A stretch of DNA of 9,742 bases from Promethearchaeia archaeon. GTDB lineage: Archaea > Asgardarchaeota > Lokiarchaeia > Sigyniarchaeales > SOKP01. The translations under genes and the position numbers were made by a program. The notes under the pieces were generated by a model, which was given only the letters and a program-made list of their open reading frames with translations, searched no databases and had not been told where the DNA came from. Below are positions 1 to 5,736 of this stretch, one piece after another. The DNA lies in assembly GCA_029856375.1 (NCBI GenBank), contig JAHQWX010000043.1, positions 1-9,742 of the forward strand. Reading direction: 5' to 3'. The number at the start of each line of letters is the position of its first letter. The stretch's first letter is position 1.

Positions 1-602
1 CCATTTCCTGGTGATACTTGCCACGCTTTTTTGAATTCAGGATCGGCAAAACGCTCAATTAATCTATTAAATTCTTTAATAATTCTTGAAAACTTTTTTC
101 TAATTTGATCAGTGTTTAATTTTAATTCTCTAAATAAACGATCAACCTTATTTATGTAAAGAACTGGCTTAACTCCTTCCTGTAACGCCTGTTTAATAAC
201 AGTTTCTGACTGACTAATTATTTCTTCCACTGCGTCAACGATAACAACGACACCATCAATAAGTCTTAAAGCTCTTGTAACTTTACCACTAAAATCTAAA
301 TGACCTGGCGTGTCAACTAAGTTAATGAGATATGCCTCACTTCGATCTGATATTGTCTCGTAATATAAAGAAATATTGGTAGATTTCATCGTAATGCCCC
401 GTCTCTGTTCTTCTTCTAAGTAATCCAGAACCCTTGCTTCCCCCGCAAGATCCGGAGATAATAAACCGGCTTCGCTTAATAGGGAATCTGATAGAGTAGT
501 CTTCCCGTGGTCTATGTGACCAACAAATCCGATATTACGGATTTTTTCTAACTGATGCATTAATTTCAAAATTTCTGTAGTTTCCTTAGTCCTACGCGGC
601 AT
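1..602 (-). CDS. fusA: Translation elongation factor 2 (aEF-2), N-terminal part, truncated by window edge
   Basis: Translating GTPase that drives ribosomal translocation in the cytoplasm. Only the first 200 residues are visible; the family is normally about 730 residues, so domains II to V, including the diphthamide loop, lie outside. I read the start as the ATG at 602-600, giving MPRRTKETTEI, which matches the usual archaeal EF-2 opening. GTPase motifs are all present: G1 GHIDHGKT (28-35), switch I EEEQRRGITMKST (about 63-75), G3 DTPGH (97-101) and G4 NKVD (151-154). The switch I sequence is of the archaeal/eukaryotic EF-2 type rather than bacterial EF-G. The segment after G3 reads DAVEEIISQSETV, where most archaeal EF-2 have something like DAVEGVMPQTETV, a mild deviation. 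The MFS gene lies 59 bp upstream on the same strand with a T-rich stretch between, so EF-2 may have its own promoter. The frame is open to the window edge. Identification is firm; whether this is the main EF-2 or a paralogue cannot be judged here. Confidence 0.95.
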   Translation of the reverse strand, partial: MPRRTKETTEILKLMHQLEKIRNIGFVGHIDHGKTTLSDSLLSEAGLLSPDLAGEARVLDYLEEEQRRGITMKSTNISLYYETISDRSEAYLINLVDTPGHLDFSGKVTRALRLIDGVVVIVDAVEEIISQSETVIKQALQEGVKPVLYINKVDRLFRELKLNTDQIRKKFSRIIKEFNRLIERFADPEFKKAWQVSPGN

Positions 603-638
603 AATCCTAATTCCAAACTATAATTAATAAGAATTTTC

Positions 639-650
639 AAAAAAAATAAA
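639..650 (-). terminator. T-rich stretch after the MFS gene, possible archaeal terminator
   Basis: Read on the minus strand, the 59-bp gap between the MFS stop (662) and the EF-2 start (602) contains TTTATTTTTTTT, ending in a run of eight T. Archaeal RNA polymerase commonly terminates at such U tracts without a hairpin, often assisted by aCPSF1, which is itself encoded at the right end of this window. It could equally be ordinary AT-rich spacer, with EF-2 read through from the transporter gene. Confidence 0.35.
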
Positions 651-661
651 GTTTAGGGTTT

Positions 662-2080
662 TTACTCGCTTTTTTCTAATTTTATCTTCCTAAGAAAAAA
701 ATTAGTAGCGAGGAATAAAAAGGCTGCAATAGGAAATGTGATTACGATTAAAATCGGATTCTCTTCATTTCCACCTGTAAATATCGCACCAAGGATGATG
801 TTAGCAACCGCACCGAAAAAATTTAAGAGTAAAAGGTTCAAACCAAAATATGAACCGGAAAGCTTGGATGTAGATTCTAAGCGATTCCCACTATTTAATT
901 CCACCGCTTTCTCGTCGACCAAAGCGCTAATAATCGGATTTGGATAAAGAAATGCGCCTACAAAACAGAAAAGAGCAAGACTTATCAAAATCCCACCAAT
1001 AATGACGCGTAATGAAAAATCCATGCTTATTAGAAATATAAAAATCGCTAATAAAGTCCCGGTAATTATATAATTACTCATAACATTAGTTTTTATTAAT
1101 CCCATTTTGGGTATTTGCTTATTCCAGAAGACAAATCCAATAAACGCAAATGGCACGAGTATTAAAATGAAAATAATGAACTGAATATCGACAAGTTGGA
1201 TTACATATGTTAAGAATGGAACTAGAATAACGATCAATATCCTGCCCCCAATACTACTAATTGAGGTTTGAAATAAATAATTCCTAAACTTCGGATTTTT
1301 TGAAGGTTCAAACATCTGCTTAAAAGTCTCAACAATTGATTTCTTTTCTTGTATTGTTTTGGGATTTTGAAGGTGAAAACTTTCGTCAACCGATAAAAAA
1401 GAAATCAGAATGATGATCCCACCAAAAAGTCCTAATAATCCTCCAACCCAAGGTAATAAACTCACCAGATACGCTCCAGAAGGTTCCCACCATTTAGCTG
1501 CTGTAGGATCCTCTAGATTACTCTGTAAGATCATTGGAAATAGAACTCCAAGAACAGTACCTAAAATATTAAAGATGCCAATAATTGCTGCAACTTTAAC
1601 ACGGTTTTCCTCTGTCTGGCATTGCTCTGGGATCATGGCGGTGTAGGGAGAGATTATCATTGAGTTTGCCACATTTAATAGAGCAAAGACAATCCAGAAG
1701 TAAATGGTCGTGGGAATATAATATGGCTGTCCTTGTGGGCACAAAGGAGGAATCCAACATAAAAAATTAGTAGTAACCAATAAGATCATACCACATAATA
1801 TAAATGGTCGCCTTTTTCCCAATTTACCAGGTTTTTTATTGTCCGAAATTACTCCAAATATAGTAGCACCGAAAGCTGCAATAGTTAAACCGATGAAAAT
1901 GCCTATACTCGTTAATAGAGAGTCGAGACCAACCGTATATACATAAAATTGATATGCAAACGCAGTGACCAAAGCTATGGGTATAATGTACCCTATAGTC
2001 CCGATAGTATAACCAATTAACTTCTTTCCCTGTAACTCACGTAGCGGAAGGCATTCGTCTTTATTATTAGCAGATGTCAT
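662..2080 (-). CDS. MFS transporter of the GPH (MelB-like) sugar:cation symporter type
   Basis: Predicted inner-membrane carrier of 472 residues, the normal length for the glycoside-pentoside-hexuronide group of the major facilitator superfamily, which imports glycosides with a cation. About twelve hydrophobic segments are visible, starting near residues 21-45 and ending near 441-464. The diagnostic loop between helices 2 and 3 reads GVISDNKKPGKLGKRRPFIL (76-95), the MelB-like form of the MFS signature. A second polar loop with PNPIISALVDE (380-390) and GNRLEST (398-404) resembles the corresponding loop of GPH proteins. A cytosolic central loop spans about 230-268. The ATG at 2080 is preceded by GTGAGAT seven bases upstream, a plausible ribosome binding site. 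It lies upstream of EF-2 on the same strand; the two products have no obvious functional link. The substrate cannot be read from the sequence; a sugar is likely by family, but some relatives carry other solutes. Confidence 0.85.
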   Translation of the reverse strand: MTSANNKDECLPLRELQGKKLIGYTIGTIGYIIPIALVTAFAYQFYVYTVGLDSLLTSIGIFIGLTIAAFGATIFGVISDNKKPGKLGKRRPFILCGMILLVTTNFLCWIPPLCPQGQPYYIPTTIYFWIVFALLNVANSMIISPYTAMIPEQCQTEENRVKVAAIIGIFNILGTVLGVLFPMILQSNLEDPTAAKWWEPSGAYLVSLLPWVGGLLGLFGGIIILISFLSVDESFHLQNPKTIQEKKSIVETFKQMFEPSKNPKFRNYLFQTSISSIGGRILIVILVPFLTYVIQLVDIQFIIFILILVPFAFIGFVFWNKQIPKMGLIKTNVMSNYIITGTLLAIFIFLISMDFSLRVIIGGILISLALFCFVGAFLYPNPIISALVDEKAVELNSGNRLESTSKLSGSYFGLNLLLLNFFGAVANIILGAIFTGGNEENPILIVITFPIAAFLFLATNFFLRKIKLEKSE

Positions 2081-2120
2081 TGATATCTCACAAAAAAAAT
2101 GTAAGTAAGAAAATTGTTAA

Positions 2121-2207
2121 TCAATTTAATAGTTTTACTTTAAAAGAGGGGGGAAATGATTTTAGCAACTCAAGATCTTCTTCACTGAATTTAATCGTTT
2201 CAATCAA
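2121..2207 (-). CDS. Possible mini-ORF with protein-like composition upstream of the MFS gene
   Basis: The minus strand is open from 2237 to the TGA at 2121. It encodes residues ending in FSEEDLELLKSFPPSF and KVKLLN, acidic and amphipathic and more protein-like than random AT-rich DNA. In the frame as given, the only usable start is a TTG at 2207, giving 28 residues. An ATG at 2241 would give a 39-residue product beginning MINAQSDPTE if one T of the TTT at 2235-2237 were absent, and AGGGA lies just ahead of that ATG. It sits 40 bp upstream of the transporter on the same strand, so co-transcription is possible. No family is recognised. A plus-strand ORF overlaps the same bases (2074-2283) and looks less convincing. 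It may be a small gene, a remnant or chance. Confidence 0.3.
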   Translation of the reverse strand: MIETIKFSEEDLELLKSFPPSFKVKLLN

Positions 2208-2246
2208 ATTCTCAGTTGGGTCAGATTGCGCATTAAATCATTTCCC
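2151..2246. repeat. 12-bp perfect inverted repeat with 72-nt loop
   Basis: GGGAAATGATTT at 2151-2162 is exactly matched by its reverse complement AAATCATTTCCC at 2235-2246. Inside the loop a second short pair, CAACT at 2166-2170 and AGTTG at 2214-2218, could stack as an inner helix. The element lies in the 292-bp gap between the divergently transcribed transporter and exonuclease genes and overlaps the mini-ORF on the minus strand. It could be a structured RNA, a regulator site, or a relic of a small mobile element. No target-site duplication or known family was recognised. Confidence 0.55.
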
Positions 2247-2372
2247 TAATTCTTTATATTATGTTCGTGAATATAAAAATTAGCTTTCCTACGCTCTTTT
2301 ACGATTATTAAGGAATTATCAATTTGTTTTTTTATTAAACAAAATACATAATAATGATAGGAACATAGAATC

Positions 2373-2936
2373 ATGACCATTAAAGAAATAGCCGTAGTTG
2401 ATATAGAAACCACAGCATTATATCCAGAAGAGGGTACAATAATTGAGGTTGGAATCTGTAAATTAAATCTTATAGATGGCTCGATAACTAAATTAATAGA
2501 TAGTTTAATCTATGAGGGCGATTTCGACAAAGATAGAGATGCCCACGCTTGGATTTTTCAAAATTCTTCTCTTTCTGTAGAGGAGGTAATCTATGCCCCC
2601 GACTGGGAATTGATCCGTCTAAAAATTCGGGAAATTTTTGATAGATTCCCAGTAGTATCATATAATACTCAATTTGATATAGGTTGGTTAAAATCGCGGG
2701 GAATTTATCCTATTAAAGAATTACCAGATCCTATGTTATTAGCTACTCCCGTTTTAAAATTACCACCACAAAATCCCGAATTTGGGGATTATAAATGGCC
2801 ATCAGTACAAGAATGTTGGGATCATTACTTTCCAAATATTCCTTATAAAGAAGATCATCGAGCTTACGACGATTGCGTTCACGAAGCGCAAATAATTTAT
2901 GCCATGTTTTTGAGAGGCCACTATAAAATAATTTAA
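2373..2936 (+). CDS. DEDDh-family 3'-5' exonuclease (DnaQ/RNase T-like fold)
   Basis: Single-domain nuclease of 187 residues predicted to remove nucleotides from DNA or RNA 3' ends using two metal ions. All three exonuclease motifs are present: Exo I VVDIETT with D10 and E12, Exo II YNTQFDIGWL with D102 (97-106), and Exo III HRAYDD with H162 and D166, followed by alanine-rich helix EAQIIYAMF. The histidine five residues before the last aspartate makes it the DEDDh subgroup, as in the epsilon proofreading subunit, RNase T and ExoX. Length is that of a bare catalytic domain with no extra module, so proofreading, repair or RNA trimming roles cannot be told apart. Start choice: the ATG at 2373 is preceded by AGGA at 2359-2362 and places Exo I near the N-terminus as expected. 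It stands alone, between a divergent gap and a convergent small gene that ends 11 bp past its stop. Confidence 0.9.
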   Translation: MTIKEIAVVDIETTALYPEEGTIIEVGICKLNLIDGSITKLIDSLIYEGDFDKDRDAHAWIFQNSSLSVEEVIYAPDWELIRLKIREIFDRFPVVSYNTQFDIGWLKSRGIYPIKELPDPMLLATPVLKLPPQNPEFGDYKWPSVQECWDHYFPNIPYKEDHRAYDDCVHEAQIIYAMFLRGHYKII

Positions 2937-2947
2937 TTAACTCGTAA

Positions 2948-3144
2948 CTAAATCCTTTTTATAAAATCTTTACAATTCTCTATAGGCATATTCCATGGAA
3001 AGGCAAAGCCAATAGCTCTACTATTTGTACACAGATACGGCAAATCTTCCTTTGGCCGTTTTGCGTAGTTACAATATATGCAATTCCTCAGAGTGGTTTT
3101 TTTTTGAATTCTTTATCTTTGGAAATTTTGCTTTTTTTTATCAT
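2948..3144 (-). CDS. Small four-cysteine (zinc-ribbon-like) protein, frame interrupted at an A9 run
   Basis: On the minus strand a clean reading frame runs to the TAG at 2948-2950 and encodes LRNCIYCNYAKRPKEDLPY, then LCTNSRAIGFAFPWNMP, then IENCKDFIKRI. The cysteines form CxxC plus two single cysteines, a typical structural zinc site. The frame lacks a start codon as given: upstream of LRNC it meets TAA. A good ATG at 3144 opens MIKKSKISKDKEFKKK and runs into the nine-A stretch (T at 3097-3105 on the plus strand) one base out of phase. One extra A there would give a continuous 65-residue protein with cysteines at 22, 25, 39 and 58. It is convergent with the exonuclease and divergent from the large gene. 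I do not recognise a named family; zinc binding is inferred. It may be a real gene with a homopolymer length error, a slippage-expressed gene, or a fresh pseudogene. Confidence 0.6.
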
Positions 3145-3201
3145 TTAATTCACACAAAATTTTAGCAATAACAGATAGTAGTCGCGTTATTTAAAGAAAA
3201 A

Positions 3202-3231
3202 ATGAGGGAAAAACGTTTAAAAAGGCTTTAA
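3202..3231 (+). other. Nine-codon ORF just upstream of the large gene, probably chance
   Basis: ATGAGGGAAAAACG opens a frame of nine codons (MREKRLKRL) ending in TAA at 3229-3231. It overlaps the TATA-like element proposed for the large gene, so it would usually be untranscribed if that promoter is used. Its Lys/Arg-rich composition in AT-rich DNA is unremarkable. Recorded for completeness only. Confidence 0.1.
3216..3223 (+). promoter_or_regulatory. TATA-like element before the large glycosidase-like gene
   Basis: TTTAAAAA, preceded by AAACG, lies 25 bases ahead of the ATG at 3249. This is the spacing expected for an archaeal TATA box serving a leaderless or nearly leaderless mRNA starting close to 3245-3249. 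The position supports translation starting at 3249 rather than at the internal ATG at 3439. Based on pattern only. Confidence 0.35.
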
Positions 3232-3248
3232 TCAAATTATAAAGAAGG

Positions 3249-3438
3249 ATGGTGAATAAAAATTCATAGAACCGCCTTCGAAAAAGATAATTTTAGAATC
3301 GTTTTTCAAGAGAAATCAGATGGGCTCTTCCAAAGGATTGATCTGAAAAGCGGAAACGATTGGATTCCAATTCTTGAAAGCTCTCATGGTCTTGGAACCT
3401 TAATTATTAAAAATAAAAAGAGTCAATATTCAATTCCC
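3249..3438 (+). other. Upstream coding extension of the large gene, out of frame by one base at an A5 run
   Basis: The frame of the large protein is open upstream of its first ATG (3439) back to 3256, reading IHRTAFEKDNFRIVFQEKSD then GLFQRIDLKSGNDWIPILES then SHGLGTLIIKNKKSQYSIP. This looks like genuine beta-rich protein, but the frame has no ATG and meets TGA at 3253-3255. Seven bases ahead an ATG at 3249-3251 opens MVNK in the neighbouring frame. Removing one A from the run AAAAA at 3258-3262 joins MVNK to IHRTAF and yields an 828-residue protein. GAAGG at 3244-3248 directly precedes the ATG and a TATA-like box lies further upstream. An indel error, a recent mutation, or +1 slippage at AAA-A are the alternatives; I favour an error or an expressed slippage over a start at 3439. 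Confidence 0.7.
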
Positions 3439-5736
3439 ATGTTTATGAAAAATAAAACAAACGAGGGCTTAGAATTTGAATCTTGTAATCCAGAATTTCT
3501 AATGTCATTAGAGATCGAAGAAATTGAAGAGAATTTAGTTCACTTTAAGTATAATATCAACAATAAGAAAAAAATCTCATTTTCTAAAATCGTAGCGAAT
3601 TATTCAATATTATTAGGTAGCGAACCGGATTTTTCTTGGGTCCCCCATATTCGTCCAAAGGAAGATTACATAATCGGAGACCACGTATTTCGGGCTCCCG
3701 TAATAATCTATAAAAAGGGGAAATGTGCTTTTTCCTTATTCCCTGATTTAGATGTGTTGGGCAGTAGCAGACCTTATCAAGCTATTATGGATTTAAATCT
3801 AAAACCAGCAGATAGCGAACAACCCATAATATCGTATGGTTTTGGGAATTATCACCCTGTATATCATGTGTTTTTCCCCCACGATCCGAAAAAAACCTCT
3901 AAGTTTAAGCGAAATACCAATTTTTCCCTTGGGTATTATGTGAAAATTTATTATAATGATTCTATTGCGAATGTTTTGAAAGACGCTAATAGATTTCTAT
4001 GGGAAAAATATGGAAGAAAATTAGTATACGAGAATTCTAATCCTCAAGTATTATCTTACGATACTTACGTTGAAGAAGGATTCAAAGCAATAATCGAAGG
4101 ACACGAGTTTTGGGGGGATTTTAAAATAGAAAATAAAAATTGTGGAGGCGTTTTTCACCACACATACTTGGGGAAAAAGAAAAAACCTATAATTTTCATT
4201 ACGCCAGAAGAGTTAGATAACTATAAAGAGGGAAAAATGATCCCTCCAGAGATACTAGACACATTAATAGGAAGGATTTTTAAAAGATTATCTTCAAACC
4301 AGCGAGCAATTAAGTTTTTCGATAGACTCCTACCGAGGTTTGCAAAACGCTATGCCGAGATTAGAAACAACGCGTGGTTCTTGAACATTCGAACCGGATA
4401 CGGCTTTAGGTTTTTTGGAGATTTGTGGAAGGATCGAGATCTAATAGAAAGGGGTAAGAAATTTCTTACCACGATAATGAGCCTTCCAAGGGTAAAGGGA
4501 GCGTTTCCCGCTTTGATTTTGCCTGAATCTCCCGACGCCGAGCGCGTTTCTTATGTGAATGGGTTGAAGGCACATATTTTTTCAGACGATTTTGGCATCG
4601 TAGATATATCGTTGGCAATGTTTTGGGCGATTAAATATTTAGAAGATTTTGGAGACGACAGTTCCATTAAAGAAAAATGTAAAGAACTCGTAGCTCTAAT
4701 AAAGGAATTACAGTTGGAAAGCGGTGCAATTGGAACTTATTTCAGTATTAAAGACGGTTCCCTCCAAATTAGCGACGATCTAATTGATTCTGCTAGTTCG
4801 GGCGCACCTCTGATGTTTCTTACCGAATATTACAAGATATCAAACGATTCATCTGTCGTTCCTATTGCTGAAAAAATCGCAAAATATATAGAAGACGAGA
4901 TAATTCCCGAAGATAAGTGGCACGATTTCGAGCCTTTTTACAGCTGCACTAATTTGCCTAAAGACTTTTACGACAATTACACGGCATCTCATGTCATGAA
5001 TAATTTATGCATTTACTGGTGCGCTGATGGATTGAAAGAATTGTATAGAATCACTAAAAAAAAGGAGTATCTTAATCTAGGAGAGCGAGTATTATCAATA
5101 TTATCACTATTTCAGCAGGTTTGGAACATGCTATACATAGATTTCAACACATTTGGAGGTTTTGGAGTTCAGAACGCCGATGCAGAACTGAACGACGCTC
5201 GGCAAGCTTTATTTGTTCGAACTTATATGGAATATTACCTTTTAACAAGCAAAAAGGAATATATGGAAAGGGGTATCGCAGCCTTGAGAGCAAGCTTTGC
5301 GCTAATGTTATTGCGCGAGCAAGAGGAACAGTGCCCAGGCAATTTAAAAGATTGGAATACAATTGACGGAATTGACAGGGGAAGCATGTACGAGAATTAC
5401 GGACATGTAGGCATTAATAGGCATTGCTCTCCTTTTGTTTTGACCGATTGGGGCATTGGCTCGTCGGCCTCCGCAGCAGCATACGCGAAAAGACATTTTG
5501 GAGACCTTTTTATCGATTTTAAAGAAAAAATCGCGTGGGGAATCGATGGGATAGTAGTAAAATCGTCGAAATTCGAAGAAAAAAAAGTAGAGATATTTAT
5601 TGAGAAAATTTCAGATAAAAAATACATTCTGTTTAAAGCAAGAAAACCAATCCCAGATGAAATTGAGCTAATTCTTAACGGTATATCGCTGGGTTTTGTA
5701 TCGCAAAATGAGCTAATAAACGGAGTTATTTTCTAA
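3439..5736 (+). CDS. Uncharacterised six-hairpin-glycosidase-like protein, (alpha/alpha)6-barrel type
   Basis: Large soluble protein, 765 residues from this ATG and about 828 with the upstream extension. No signal peptide or membrane helix is seen, so it is probably cytosolic. The first 200 or so residues are rich in beta-strand-like, aromatic stretches. From about 290 to 700 there are repeated helical hairpins characteristic of six-hairpin glycosidase-like toroids. Conserved-looking blocks are YDNYTASHVMNNL (511-523), TFGGFGVQNADAELNDARQA (571-590), RGIAALRASFALM (611-623), SMYENYGHVGINRH (649-662) and TDWGIGSSASAA (669-680). These resemble, from memory, unclassified bacterial proteins of planctomycete/armatimonadete type with GGFGVQN-x-D and MENYGH motifs. 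Candidate catalytic acids are D581, E583, D586 and E652, an inference. A short beta-like tail (706-765) ends with the stop overlapping that of the convergent transporter. It is probably a glycoside hydrolase or polysaccharide lyase; the substrate is unknown. No ribosome binding site precedes this ATG, another reason to doubt it as the true start. Confidence 0.75.
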   Translation: MFMKNKTNEGLEFESCNPEFLMSLEIEEIEENLVHFKYNINNKKKISFSKIVANYSILLGSEPDFSWVPHIRPKEDYIIGDHVFRAPVIIYKKGKCAFSLFPDLDVLGSSRPYQAIMDLNLKPADSEQPIISYGFGNYHPVYHVFFPHDPKKTSKFKRNTNFSLGYYVKIYYNDSIANVLKDANRFLWEKYGRKLVYENSNPQVLSYDTYVEEGFKAIIEGHEFWGDFKIENKNCGGVFHHTYLGKKKKPIIFITPEELDNYKEGKMIPPEILDTLIGRIFKRLSSNQRAIKFFDRLLPRFAKRYAEIRNNAWFLNIRTGYGFRFFGDLWKDRDLIERGKKFLTTIMSLPRVKGAFPALILPESPDAERVSYVNGLKAHIFSDDFGIVDISLAMFWAIKYLEDFGDDSSIKEKCKELVALIKELQLESGAIGTYFSIKDGSLQISDDLIDSASSGAPLMFLTEYYKISNDSSVVPIAEKIAKYIEDEIIPEDKWHDFEPFYSCTNLPKDFYDNYTASHVMNNLCIYWCADGLKELYRITKKKEYLNLGERVLSILSLFQQVWNMLYIDFNTFGGFGVQNADAELNDARQALFVRTYMEYYLLTSKKEYMERGIAALRASFALMLLREQEEQCPGNLKDWNTIDGIDRGSMYENYGHVGINRHCSPFVLTDWGIGSSASAAAYAKRHFGDLFIDFKEKIAWGIDGIVVKSSKFEEKKVEIFIEKISDKKYILFKARKPIPDEIELILNGISLGFVSQNELINGVIF

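Noticed and set aside
738..947. Plus-strand 69-codon ORF inside the GPH transporter
   Set aside because: It lies antisense within a clear membrane-carrier gene and has no domain or start signal.
1410..1646. Plus-strand 78-codon ORF inside the GPH transporter
   Set aside because: Antisense shadow of the transporter coding frame.
2151..2246. Inverted-repeat element as a tRNA
   Set aside because: The stem is 12 bp rather than 7, and no T-loop (GTTCRA) or anticodon arm could be placed on either strand.
2074..2283. Plus-strand 69-codon ORF (MSLISHKKNVSKK...) across the transporter start and the gap
   Set aside because: Ser/Asn/Lys-rich low-complexity translation, overlaps the start of the transporter, and the opposite strand reads more like protein.
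5121..5366. Overlapping ORFs on both strands (5121-5366 plus, 5144-5362 minus) in the large gene
   Set aside because: Both are shadows of the conserved GGFGVQN region of the glycosidase-like protein.
5397..5627. Minus-strand 76-codon ORF
   Set aside because: Antisense to the conserved C-terminal motifs of the glycosidase-like protein.
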